From Trametes villosa (Eukaryota > Basidiomycota > Agaricomycetes > Polyporales > Polyporaceae): a stretch of 64,000 bases of DNA. Within the stretch, counting starts at the first letter, position 1, and the number at the start of each line of letters is the position of its first letter. Below the pieces are notes generated by a model. That model saw only the letters and a list, made by a program, of their open reading frames with translations, was not told the DNA's origin and made no database searches. The translations under genes and the position numbers were made by a program. The stretch is taken from the NCBI GenBank assembly GCA_002964805.2, contig PUDQ02000047.1, positions 248,001 to 312,000 of the forward strand. The letters are read 5' to 3'. Shown here in pieces: positions 1 to 12,181 of the stretch.

Positions 1-3000
1 GGTATGGGCGGCATGAACATGGGCATGGGTACACCGCATCCTCCCCGCCCTCCTGTATGCGCTGACATTCTCTATCGCAGGTGGTGCGTCTGGTATGACC
101 TCTCCAACGAGCGGTTCCGCGACGCTTCCGAACGTGTCGGGCATGTCACAAAGCTCGCCCCCATCCACGCCCAACCTCAGCATGCAGCAAGGCCAAGGCT
201 TCCCAAGCGCGGCGCAGATGCAGCAGCTTGCGCAGATGAATCCGCAGATGAAGGCGCTCCAGATGCAGCGCGCCATGATGGCGCAGATGGGCGGCGGTGG
301 TGGCAGCGGTGGCGGTGGCGGCGGTATGCAGGGCATGAACGTCAACATGGGCGGCATGTCCCTCGCGCAGGTGCAGCAGATGCAGATGCTCCAGCAGCAA
401 CAGCAACAACAGCAGCAGCAGCAAGCACAGAATCAGGCGCAGATGCAGCAGCGTCCGCCGTCGTCCGCGTCGTTCAACGCGCACGCACATCGGCTCTCGC
501 AGGGCCAGCTTCAGACATCGCCGTCATCGACCCCCGGGCCCGGCAGCCAGAGCCAGGGCGCGCACTCGCCGCACGCGCTGCAACCACAGCTCAGCGGCGG
601 CTCGGGAATGATGCCGCCCCCGTCCTCCATCCCACCGCGCCCGCCTACAGCATCGTCTCTCCACAATCACGGCATGCACCCGCACCTGCAGCAACAGCAG
701 CAACAGCAGCAACAGCAGCAACATCAACAGCAGCAACAGCAGCAGCACGGCGGCCAGTTCCCGAACCAGAACCCGACCCCGCGCCCCGGCACCGCCACAG
801 GCTCGCGCCCGGGCACCGCGCAGAACAACCAGGGCCCGCGCTCGGCGACCCCAAGCGGCGGTCGGCCACAGACGCCAAGTCAGGCGAGTCCACGCGCTCC
901 CGTCGCGCCGCTCCCGATGCACGGCAGCGTCCCGCAGAGCCCGGCTGGCATGCCCATGCGGCCCGGGACGGGCCAGTCGATGAGCGGCAACGACGCGCAG
1001 GGCCAAGGACAGCAGAAGGTCCCGAGTCGCCCGCCCACTGCGACGGGTCACGGTCCGCCGCAGACGCCCCGCCAGCAGGCGCAACAGCTTCAGCAACAGC
1101 AGCAGCAACCGAAGATGTCGCCCTCGGCGCAACAGTCGGGGTTCACGCCCATCGCGCCCGCCCCTGTCCCTGCTGGTGCGCAAGCTCCTGGATCGCCGCA
1201 CGTCGGTGGCGTGAAGCGCAAGGCCTCGGGGACGCCGGCACCTGGTGTTCCGGCGAAGGTGCCCACTCCTGCGCCCACGTCGGCGGGCACACCCGCCCCG
1301 GGCCAGATGACGCGCTCGGCGAGCAATACCGGCATTTCGGGCATTTCGGGCATGGGCATCAGCGGAAACGTCGGCCCAGCGCCCGGAGCTGCACAAGCTC
1401 AGCAGCCGCAGGCCGCCGCGGGCGCGGGCTCGGGCTCGTTGATGGGCGGCGCTGGCGGCGGGATGATGCCGCCCCCAGTCGTGCCGCGCGGCCCACCGGT
1501 CGCCGGAGGTGCGCCGAACCCGTCGCTCAATGTGAACACGAACCTCATGCCGCCCATGGGCCTGTCGCCAGTCCCGAGCGGCGCTGTCACGGGCGGCGGC
1601 CCGATAGGCTTGACGTCCCCGACGAGCATGAGCGCTGCGGCGAACACGGGCAACATCGCGCTCATGGACGGTAATACGCCGGTCCCTGTCCCGCAGACGC
1701 CTTCGCGCCAGCCGTCGCTTCCGCCCGCCGCCGCGTCCCCGTTCCAGTCACTCACCTCTCCCAGCGCTGCCGGTTCGATCCCAGGAGGCCCTGCCAAAGC
1801 CGCCGCGAACGGCAAAGCCCCGGCGACAGCGGCAGCCTCACCCGCACCCCCGGTGGTCACGACGAAGATCATTCCACAACTCCCTCCGCTGCCGACGACA
1901 GTGAAGCTCGACCCGAAGGTGACGCGGGTGTCGGTCGTGCCGCTCGCGGACTCGGACGCGGCGATCCCGCCGCTCGGGCCCGAGGAGATCGCGGGCGTGC
2001 AGGGCTGGATGCGCGCGGACAAGGAGTACGAGGCGCGGTACAAGCGCATGCGCGAGCGCGTCGCGGAGGAGGCGAAGGCGACGGTGAGCGCGCCGCGCGC
2101 GTGGTGGGAGCGCGACTTTGCGGTCAGCCCCGAGGAGCACAGGAGGCGCCGCGCGGACAAGTTCGTGTTGACGGGACTGAAGTCGGCGAAGGAGCGTGAT
2201 ATAAGGGATAAGAAGCGTGTTGGGAGGCGTGAGGGTATCAAAGTGTGAGTGTCTTTCGCTCCGGGGTTCTGAGGTGGGATTTGGGCTCATGGGTTTGGTT
2301 GTAGTCCGAGAAGGGTGCCTGACGAGGACGCCAACCGGCCCGAGCAGCTTGTGCCGATACGGTTGGAGTTTGACGTCGAGCATCATAAGATGCGGGACAC
2401 CTTCGTGTGGAACCTGAACGGTATGCCCCCTCCCTAACTCCATTGCGTGACATTCTCGCTGACTCTTCCATAGATTCCCTCATCACCCCAGAGATCTTCG
2501 CTCAATCTGTGGTCGATGACTACAACCTCGCCCCAAGCTACCACGCCGTTATCACGAAGTCGATACAGGAGCAGCTCAGCGACTACAAGGCGCATTCTAC
2601 GACGTTCGGCGAGGACGGCGGGATGATCGACGAGGAAGAAGAGATCTTGCGCGGCAAGATCAACGCGGACGAGCAGGCGTGGTGGGAGGCGTGGCGCAAG
2701 CGCGTGCGGTCGAAGGCGCTGTACAAGATGGCGCCCCCGCCGGACACGCGCAGCCGCAAGCGCAGGAAGGTCGTGAAGGACGAGGCGGCGGAGCGTCCCG
2801 ACGGGCTCGGCGGGGACGCGCCGATGAGTGTGGACGACTTTGAGGAGGACGAGAACCTGATGCATGAGGAGATGCGGATCTTGGTGAAGGTACGTGTTGC
2901 GAGCTTTTGTGCGGTTGAGTAGAGAGATTGACGGGGGAGCATGGCCGCTAGGTCGACATCATCGTCGGCTCCGTGAAGCTCGAGGATCAGTTCGAGTGGG

Positions 3001-4887
3001 ATCTGGAGAACTCCGATCCAACCCCTGAGCAGTTCGCGGAGATCTACTGCAAGGATCTCGGCCTTGGTGGCGAGTTCAAGACTGCGATCGCGCACTCCAT
3101 CCGGGAACAAGTGCAGATCTACCAGAAGTCGCTGTTCCTGGTCGGCCACCCGTCGGATGGCTCTGCCGTCCAGGATGACGATCTCCGGATGTCCCTCCTC
3201 CCCTCCCTTGTTTCGGGGGCGCGCTCGATGGAGCAGGTCGAAGCCTTCACGCCGATCCTGCAGTACCTCAGCGAGAGCGAGATCGAGAAGAACGAGAAGG
3301 ACCGCGAGAAGGAGCTCGCGCGCCGCAAGCGCAAGACGACCCGCGGCCGGAGGGGCGTCGCGCTGCCCGACCGCGAGGCGCCCAAGACGTTCCGCACGCC
3401 CGCGATCGGCTTCCCGGAGGTGTCCCCGGCTGCGCTTGCGCTCGCCGCGGCGAACGCTGCCCCGACGTCGAGGCGTGCTGCGGCTGCGGCCGCCTCGCTC
3501 ACCATCGCGAACATGGTGGCGTCGGAGAACGGGACGACGATTCTTCCGCAGACGGTCTCTGCGCCGCTCACGCCGATCGCGCCGACGCCATCCTCGAAGG
3601 AGAAGAAGCCGAAGGGGTTGTTCAAGCCGCCGTCGTACCCGTCGACCGTGCTCCGTCCTCGCGCGAACGTCAAGGCGCCAACGCCGTCGACGGCTGCCGA
3701 TATCTCCACCTTGCCGCCGCCGCTCGAGAACGACCTGCCCGCGCCCAGTAGCAGCGGGATCGACAGACAGGGCTCGAAGGTCGTGCTTACCGCGAAACGC
3801 GCCAAGGAGCTAGAGCGCGAGGCTAAGGAGAAGGAGTATGCGGACGGCCAGCATGCGAATATGATCGACGGCGTGTGGCATTGCTCCAACTGCGGTTGTC
3901 CTGAGAGCATCGCTGTTGGTCGGCGGAAGGGTCCGTTGGGTGACAAGTCGCAGTGTGGTACCTGTGGTGAGTACGACGTCCATGATAGCTGTTTTGTTTA
4001 CTCACGCACCATGCAGGTAAATACTGGCATCGTCATCGTCGCCCTCGTCCTGTTACATACAACTCCAGCGCGGACTATCACCTTGGGCTCATCCGGGCCG
4101 AGGAGCAGGCGAAGTACAACTCGAAGAGGAAGCGCCCGCAGTCCACTGTCGCCGATGAGCCTGTCAAGTCTCAGACGGTGGACGAGGATGCGGAGATGGA
4201 GACACCGGGCCCGTCGAAACCGAAGTCAGAGCCGGAACCTCCATCTATCCCACAGGACAGGCCGTCTGCTGTGCCTGATGGTATGGATCGAGCGATGTCG
4301 CCTGTCTCCACTGCGTCGAGCGCCTCAGAGTCCCCGCTGGCCCAACGGGTCAAGATGAATGGTGGCGGTTCGCACTCGAGGTCGGCGCCACCCGCCCCTC
4401 CGGAGCCCGTGCAGCCTTCGCGATCAGAGTCCGCTGGAGTCCAGGCGCGAGTGACGTCTCCGCCGCAGGCCTCCCCGTCGCGCGCGGCGCCATCTGCGCC
4501 CCCCGCTCAAAATCCACCGGTAGGTGTGCAAAACCTAGTGCCTGTCAGCGCAGATACTGACGTGCCGCCCCCAGCTCTCGATCCCGCAGTGGCTGACAGA
4601 GTGCATGTCGGCGATGCAGGCCAAGTACCCTGACGACATCTTCGAGGCCGTGATTCGCAAGAACACGACGAACGGCGTGTACGAGTTCCGCATCAAGTGC
4701 ATCGACTGCCCCGGCAAGGTACGTTGACTCGCGTCCACTTGTGCGCGTCCGATGCTCATTTGGACGCTACCTTTAGCACTATACCCCTGGACCGGGCGAG
4801 ACGCTCCAGAACTTCGAGGTCCATCTGAAAAACCGCCAGCACCGCCAGAAGGTGAACACGCGGCTGAATCCCCCTACGGAGTCGTAG
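1..4887 (+). CDS. snf5: SWI/SNF complex subunit SNF5 (SMARCB1 family), 5' partial
   Basis: Core subunit of the SWI/SNF ATP-dependent chromatin remodeller, acting in the nucleus. Eight exons are visible: 1-28, 81-2244, 2305-2420, 2474-2889, 2952-3966, 4017-4519, 4575-4718 and 4777-4887. They join in frame to 1498 residues, and the start lies upstream of the window. The N-terminal half is low-complexity (Gln, Pro, Gly, Met) with CAG/CAA tracts. The SNF5 domain follows, with the two imperfect repeats around LVPIRLEFDVE (about 2340) and VDIIVGSVKLEDQFEWDLE (2952). Near 3883 a GATA-type finger begins with CSNCGCPES and its second CxxC pair is split by the intron at 3967. The C-terminus is Ser/Pro-rich and ends in a short conserved tail (exons 4575 and 4777). 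In other fungi this family often carries a C-terminal GATA finger. Identity is secure; exon borders are by eye. Confidence 0.93.
391..752 (+). repeat. CAG/CAA (polyglutamine) microsatellites in snf5
   Basis: Two runs of mixed CAG/CAA codons, about 391-427 and 688-752, encode polyglutamine within the N-terminal activation-type region of snf5. A shorter run lies near 1080-1110. The CAG/CAA mixture is typical of stabilised coding polyQ tracts. Length variation between strains is expected. Confidence 0.85.
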
Positions 4888-5367
4888 AACTCTACTACAC
4901 CCCTCCCATTCCCCGAATTGCCTTTCGAATGTTATATTGCTATCAGGACTGTGTTGTGCTTGTGATCCGCTATAGCTACTTACTGCCGTATATACTCCCC
5001 TGTTTGTATTGCTACTCCCCGCGCCCCTGCGGCGACGTGTGAATATCATGGATTTCCCTATCCTCGAGCATTTGCTCGTAAAGCCCAGCTGCTCTTCAAT
5101 CTAGGCATTCATACATCTCTTCTCAACAGCTCTGTGTAGGTAACCGTGTACACCGCAGGCATCTCAAGATCTCATCCTTCTAGTTGGTGCATGATGTGCG
5201 GCACAGGGCGTGCGATCACTTTCGAAGAGAGGAATAGTAGTCTATATGCATGGGGGATAGTCTATGATGATGTACATGCGTAATAATCCGCACAAAGTCG
5301 CGGTACAGTAAGGTATACAGGAGAGATTACTCGTCTAACAAATCGCTGAGACCTCGAACAGTCGGCC
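4888..5367. other. Convergent intergenic region
   Basis: This AT-richer stretch holds the 3' ends of snf5 (+) and reductase A (-). I see no gene or RNA here, only short chance frames. Confidence 0.6.
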
Positions 5368-8300
5368 CTACAGGAATCCAGCAGTCTTCCATGCAGCAAC
5401 CCATCCTTTCGCCCGATTGGCATCCAGCTTGGGGAGGTTGGCCAACGCCTCCGAGACTGCCGTCCCTTTCTCCGTAGACAAGTACACCAGTCCGAGGGGC
5501 TCGCGATCGGCAGACGGGGCCCCTGCTCCCTTGAAGAACGGGAGAAGACGAAGGGCCGGATTCTTCCTCATCAACTCGACCTCGTCCGCGTCGCCCTCGC
5601 TGACGCTATTCTGCAGCGCAGACAGCCACTGCTCGTAAGAGACGAGCGGGACGCCGAGCTCCTCCGCAATCGGGGCGATGAGGTCGTGCCAGGGGGCGGG
5701 ATGGGGATGAACGAGGTGCAGGAAGGAATGCGGAGAGTGTCGCATCTCCGTGAACGCTTTGGCGGCCTCGTATCCTGGGATCCACGCGACGATCTGCAAC
5801 TCCTCCGTCAGCCCAAGGCCTTCGGAATAGGCGAACGGTATGCTCACCCCCTCGATGTCCGGCAAGCAGTGCTGGGATGCTGCGGACTTCACGAGCGAGG
5901 GGAACCACTCCTTCTCGTTCCAGTAGCCCACGCGGTTCCCGGTGACCTGCCCGAGGCGCATCACCACGGTGTGCATGCCTCGTTCTTTCTCCACGTTCTG
6001 CAAGACGTGCTCGATTACCCATTTGCCTTCAGGATACCCCATCCCGAACGCGGAAGTCGGGTCCTCCAGGGAGACCTCGGGGGCAGGCGTAGGGCCCTCG
6101 TAGTCTATCCGCACGTCAGCTTCTATGACCGCATCATGAATGGAATATACACGCACTGGTGAACACGCTGATCGAGCTGACGAAGACGACGGTAGGCGCA
6201 ATGGTGTGGGGCGAGCTGATCGCGAGGTCGACGAAGTTACGTGCGCCTTTGATGTCAAGCTCGAAGGAAGAAATGGCCAGGTTGAAGTTCACAGTCCAAG
6301 CTTCCCACCAAATCGTCAGTGCTCCGCGCAAATTGCTACAGAAATTCCGCGACTCACCGTTGTGCAATATATGTGTAACAGATTCCCGCACCTCTTCGAG
6401 CAGTCCTGGCTCGAGGCCGAACCCGGGCTCGTGCAGCACTGCTTCTACCATCCTGAACTTCGGCGAGTCGAGCATGCCCTCGTCCAGGCCCCTCGCGCGG
6501 AACTGCGCGTGCTGCCGCTCGAGCGCCTTCGAGCCCTTGCGGTTGAACGCGTACACACGCTCGACATTCTCGTCGCGCAGGAGATGCTCGAGAGCATCGC
6601 ACCCAAACCCGCCTGTCGTCCCCGTGATCAGGACGACGTCTTTGGCGGATGCAGGGCGATCGACGAGGACTGCAGGCCGCGCCGGGAAGTTGGCGGAGTA
6701 CTTCTCGACATATTTCCAGAGGTCTTGGGGAGTGCGGGACGGGGGGTCGGCCTTGTCGGTGTCCCCAATGAGAGTGCGGACGGCCTTTGCCAGGCTGGCA
6801 ACCGTCGGGGCCTGGAAAACGAGGTTCGTGGGCACTCGCGCGGCTGCCTTGGCGTCGGTTTCCCGAATTGCGCGAATGATGGTGTTGCGTATAAAGGTCG
6901 CTTGCAAGCTATATGCGCCTCACTGCTCAGCGCCGCGCTGTTGCATGAACGCTTAAAGACGTACCTGTCCCCACCGCTGCGGAAGATATCTGCGTCGTCC
7001 GCAAGGGTGCGTCCCAGCGTTTGCTCTACCACGGCGTGCGCGAACGACAGGGTGCTGGCCTCATCCCACACGGGCGGCGCGTGCAGGTTGCTCTGGGAGC
7101 TGTCCTCGACGTGCTGGTAAAGCGCCTCGATCTCCTCGTTGTACTTGCCCAGGATGACGCTGCGCCTCGGCAAGCCCTTGACGTTGAGGTCGAACGGCTT
7201 GGAGGGAGATGCGACAAGGATCATCTGGATGACGGACAGGGAATGTTAGAACGCCGTCTCGCATAGTTGGACAGACACTTACCTCCTTGAATATCCGCGA
7301 GTGCTGCGGGGCGTTGGCGTTGGCGCGTTCGACGGTAGGCCTACACAATATTCAGTTATTTGGGCCAAGTGTACATTAGATAACTGTTACTTACCAGATG
7401 AGGTTCCTGAACTCCTCAAGCGCCTTCGTGTCGCTCGGGTCGAACGCGAACTCCTCCGTAGGCTCGATGAGGATGCCGTTCTGGAACTTGCCCCGCCCGA
7501 ACATGACCGAGCTCTTCACGTGCGGGTCCTCGTTAATGACGCCCTCGATCGGCAGTGGGTTCGTCTATGCACGACAGTGTGAGACACGAGTGATCAAGAA
7601 ATCCTTGATAGGACAATGTAGTGCAGACCTTCTCGCCGTTGGACAACATGATCTGCTCGTCCGCGCGCCCATAGACGCGCCACAGGTTCGGCTTGGTCGG
7701 GTGCGGCTCGACGAGGTCGTTAGTCGCGTAGGCATCTTGCCCGTTGATCTTCGTGTTAACTGCGGGGAGGGGGTTCTCTGGGGGCGACTGCGGGCATTTC
7801 GGTTAGGCATGCAACTTCGCGCGATGTGATAGGTGAGCAGGACTTACAAGGACGACGATCTCGTACTTGCCGTCGTCGTGTGGGCGGAACTCGAACAGCT
7901 GCGAGGGCGTGGGCTGGAAGTACGCCCAGTCCTTGCCCGCGTTTGCTGAAGCACCATCGCTATCAGACATGCGGCAGAATACGCGGGAAATGGCAGCCTA
8001 CCTATGGGGAAGAGATTGATGTTCCCGACTTCCGTCCTAATACTGCTGTCAGAGGTGCTTGCCGAAGAAGCAGCGTACAATGCTCACAGGCCGTATGCAG
8101 AGCAAAGGTTCACGCCCTCGGAGGCGAGCGCGTCGCCGACCTCTTGGCTAAGGGGGGCTCCACCGAAGATCTATCGCGCATTTGTTAGTCAGGCTATATG
8201 CTATGGGAGGAATGTGCGACTCACTATTCCTCGCATCTGCTTCAGCCAGGCGACCTTCGTCGGGTCCCGCGCCCATTCCTTGGAAAAGATGGCGCATATA

Positions 8301-9529
8301 AGCCGTCTTCTTCTTCGTAACTATGAGCGACGAGGTACTCACTTCTATGAAAGCAGGGACACTGAAAGAATAGTCCGCTTTGCTAGCCACGATCCCTTGC
8401 CACACGGAATCGGGCGTCGGGAACACCGGGGGCGTTGCTGGTTTGAAGACGGCGAGCACGAACCCACAAACCGGCTGCATCACGGATCACGGATCATCAT
8501 CAGTCTCGGTCCTGGGCCCGCTCCGGAGTGCACTTACCGCTAGGGACATCGTGAACGCGCCCATCGCGTGGAATATGGGCACGCCGTGGCAGCCCCAGAT
8601 AGTGCCAGATGTGCTGACGTCGCTGAGCACTGTGTAGCACGCGCATAATTGTGAGCAAGCAGCCAGGCTGACAGCGATAGCAGACGTACGGGGTTCGCGA
8701 CCGAGCGAGAGCATCCGCTTATGTGTCCAGGAGATTGTCTTCGGGAAGCTCGTTGAACCTGCGTATCGCGTCACGATCCGCCCTCAACTCAACACACCCC
8801 ACAAGGAAAACGCACCTGAAGAGTGCAGGATTGTTGCAATTGCATTCGCATCGCGCACCGGCAGGAACTCCACCTCCTTGTCGAATACGCTGTCGCCCGC
8901 CTCGGACGCCGTCGGGAAGAGGTCCTCGAAGACCGGCACATCGCGCAGGTCTACTTGTCGTTGGCCATCAGGGAGCCGGCCCAGAGCTTCCTGCGCGATG
9001 TCGCGTATGGTGGCGTCTTGGGAGACAATGATCTGTGTCGCGCCCGTGCGCTGCAGCATGTCCGCGACGCCGGCTGCGCCATTGCGGGTGGACACGAGGA
9101 ACGCGGTGCAGCCCGCCCGAAGCACCCCGATCGCCGTGCAGAAGTAGGTGATAGAGTCTACGCAAAGACAAAGATGGTGAGCTCGTCGTATGACTGGACC
9201 GTATACTCGCGCCCAATGGTAGACGTACCGGCCTTTGCAAAAATAGCGACTACAGGTGGCTTCGCCGGGCCAGCTTGTGTAATAGGGCTCGGCGAGCGCA
9301 GCCCGGAGATTACATAGCGCGCAGCACGGTCGATGGCACGATTAGCTTGAGAATAGGTAATGTATTCGGTCTTCTGGTCGTCGTTGAAGGTGAACAGCGG
9401 ATAGTCGGGGTTCTCCTTCGCGTGCCAGTTGTAGACTTCGGGGAGCGTCGCGCCGTTCTCGATGAAATCGAGGGGAGAGTGGAACTCGGTGGCAACGTGC
9501 GAGGGGACGTCAGATGACTGGAGCGGCAT
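5368..9529 (-). CDS. NRPS-like adenylate-forming reductase A (A-T-R)
   Basis: Predicted to adenylate a carboxylic acid, load it on phosphopantetheine and release it reductively with NAD(P)H as an aldehyde or alcohol. Start [10 protein letters not shown] at 9529, stop 5368-5370; about 13 introns. Adenylation domain: the core STGS-type loop appears as [11 protein letters not shown], split by an intron near 8800; then [14 protein letters not shown] (about 8150) and [10 protein letters not shown] (about 8030). Carrier domain: DIFRSGGDS with the modified Ser codon split by the intron near 6960. Reductase domain: NAD(P) loop [19 protein letters not shown] (about 6610) and the catalytic YPEGK (about 6040). 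There is no condensation domain, which fits the basidiomycete adenylating reductases rather than true NRPSs. A close paralogue lies at 35422-39593 on the other strand. The substrate cannot be read here. L-aminoadipate reductase (LYS2) is less likely because the protein is shorter and lacks that enzyme's N-terminal extension. Confidence 0.88.
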
Positions 9530-9609
9530 GATTAGCGGGGATATTGGAGTGGTGGGATTAAGAAGTAGAGCTGTGACTGTGGTCGAGCTGTCAATGAGAG
9601 ATGTTGGGG

Positions 9610-9832
9610 GTGTTGCGCCTCCCTCGTCCCGGTATTTAAGCATCGGCTCTCCAGCGCAACGCCCTGGTGGTGTGCATCGCACGCTCGATCCGACCGCGGA
9701 CTCTCGACCGACTGGTGCAGTGCCAGATGACGTCGACGGTCGAGCACTCAAGCAGCCTCCGCCCAGAGCCGATGCGGCATGGGCTTCTCAGGCGTCCTCG
9801 TCGAAGAGAAGCAAGAACACGCAAGCGCCATT
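9610..9832 (-). promoter_or_regulatory. Reductase A promoter, conserved with reductase B promoter
   Basis: Read on minus, this block contains CACTGCACCAGTCGGT, then CTGGAGAGCC and GCTTAAATAC about 100-130 nt upstream of the ATG. The same elements occur in the same order and spacing upstream of reductase B (35116-35335). TTAAATA is the likely TATA-type element. The matched portion extends at least to a shared ATGGCGCTTGCG near 9832. Confidence 0.7.
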
Positions 9833-11917
9833 ATGCTTCAGGAAGCAGGCGCAAGCCCCGCGCAGGCCCAATAGAGCGGCCCGTTGCCAATCCCCTGCAA
9901 TCCAATCTAAGAACATGCGTGAGCACGATATCGGACGCGAGTGCCAACAGATGACCCACAGGGCTTATGGGGCGGTGATTTGGCGGCACATCCCTGCTAG
10001 CATGCAGGATCAGAGTTGGGAAACGTGGTATAGAATCTTCCAGCGTCGTGCCGCCGAAAGTATATCCGCGGCGGTAAGGCCCGATGGTGTTGGAGATGCC
10101 TCCGAGATGCTTTGCAAATTCATCTTCTCGTGGTTGAATGCCGGTAAACGCGGAGTAATTTCCAATAGCTGTCCGTGGACGACTGTTGGTGTGTAGTACG
10201 CCCTGCGTAAACAGCTGCGCTTTCTATGAAGTTTGTTCCCTCGCTCAACTCGCCTGCACTAGGTTGTGCCAGATTTCAGCACGGCGTATGGATCCCTGGG
10301 AGCCGGCTTTGATGCGTGAGATAGCCGCATGCTGCTGACTATTGAACTTCCGGCCTACTACACCTAGTCGCATCGACCAACATACTTACCCAGTCATCCC
10401 GTCATCCTTAAAAGGCCGTTAGCGAAGATCATCGCCGAGCAGAATATGTACGGCTACCGTTGGTTGTAACATCTGTGAAGTCGAGTGGCGGCGCTAGGTT
10501 TATTCACCGGCCAGCGCGCGAGAAACGTGTTGAAACTCTGAAAACTTGGAAGCATTTGCCTTCGCTCTCATAGCTTGGAGATGTGCTGCAAAAGCGCAAT
10601 TGGGGTGCACGCGTAGAACGCCCAGAGCGGAGGCTGCACGCTGCATGCAGATCATCGTGGTTGTATGAGAGAGGCGGAGCGCTTCTTGCCCTGATTGGTT
10701 CGCGCGGGTACGCTATTTGACGCCCGCGCGCGCCCCGGGCGCTTCCGCCTCCCCGCGTTGCCTCGCCCCATCGCGTGTCGCGCGACTCGCGCCCAGCCCG
10801 CTGCGCGACGTGCTGGCGGCGGCACGACGGGCATGCCTCTGTGTCATCGCGCCGTTATGCTGCAGAATACAAGGTGCGCGGCTATTCGGGGTTGCACGCT
10901 TCGGGGACTTATCACCATGACAGCTTTGTTTCGCTGGGACAGTGACGGCGCCAGTATCGACCCCCATGACAAGGAGCGCGATGGCGTCTTGCAGTCCAAG
11001 GGCCTTCTCCAATCTAACTCATATACAACCAGGTCATTTCCTATGACTTCATACTGGATAGGCGGGATCTGCTTGCCTACGCGCGATCCGGGGACGGTCG
11101 CGCTAGAACACCGCGGTTCACGGATACCGGTGCGCGCCACCATAACGCCGGGATAGCAACGTGCAATCCGCTAGGGGTGCCTCTTACTCTGGTTGCCTTT
11201 GGATGGGCATCCGGACTCAACCCTGCAGAATTGCAGGTCATGGCAAGAATCGCACCAAAGGTACACAGGGCATCCGGGCACCCCGCGCGACCTGAAAGAG
11301 CTCGGGAAAATGCAACCGGCTGCATCCGCCACGGATCCTTCACCATCGCGGAGGGGGTATTTGGCACCTGAAGCCCTTTGCAGGTCTCTGCCTTCATCCA
11401 AAAGCCTTGGACCCCTCTGGACGGCGTCCGTGGAAGGGCACCCAGCGCACGACATGCGGTGGATTGTCTAGCCAGACCGACCAATAACTGACGGCCCATT
11501 GTCTGCCGGGGTATGACAGCAGCTCTGCAGAGACGGTTAAGGCAGGTCTAGTAAAGTTTCATCCGCAATGGTGGTCGCAAACGGCAAGTGTTCGGGCTCT
11601 CCTCCTCGTGGTCCCGCGTCCTAACTTCCCCATCAAGCAGGTCTCAATGCCTCCACGCACGGATTGCACCGCGCACCTGGATTGCCAGATGATTAAGCAA
11701 TTGCCTGCTTCCCGTCCCACGCTCTGCGAGTTCAGAGCCAGCGAGCAATCAATTTCTCCGTCCGCCCGGCCATTGTGCTCTAGCCGTAGCCACCAGACCA
11801 GTGACGCCCGCCCTATGGCAAAGTCAACCAACAGAGCCATAAGGTCCCTTCTCCCCTTCTCCCCTCCCCAGAAAATACCTTCCCCGCTTATCCATTTTCC
11901 CACTAACTGTGCACATC
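9833..11917. other. Gene-poor interval of about 2.1 kb
   Basis: Only short frames occur, none with recognisable domains or consistent splice structure. A very GC-rich patch lies at about 10690-10830. Nothing here can be assigned a function. Confidence 0.5.
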
Positions 11918-12146
11918 ATGTCCCACTCTGCCGCCCGTCCCAGCAACGCCGAGCGCCACCAACGCAGGGCCGCTCGCGCCCGCCCATCCGTCCATCCCTA
12001 CTTTCGCCCCAGCAGCTCCCTCGCCGACGCCCTAGGAGGAGAAGGCCCGCCGCCCTTGTACACCCAGCCCTCTGCAAGGGAACAACCAGGTGTGTAATCC
12101 CCTACTCCCGGGCTTTGTGCGCCATTGTAATTGCGCGTAGCCGCGG

Positions 12147-12181
<35 letters not shown>

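Noticed and set aside
524..2241. Long antisense open frames opposite snf5
   Set aside because: Low-complexity Arg/Leu-rich shadows of the CAG and GC-rich coding strand.
5686..7120. Plus-strand frames of 150-330 codons opposite reductase A
   Set aside because: They mirror coding sequence of the reductase and have no domain of their own.
5368..9529. Reductase A as alpha-aminoadipate reductase LYS2
   Set aside because: Too short, lacks the long N-terminal region, and a second close paralogue exists; fits other adenylating reductases better.
9462..11499. Several open frames of 90-245 codons in the 9.5-11.9 kb gap
   Set aside because: Overlap on both strands, no domains, no coherent splice sites; the first overlaps the reductase A promoter.
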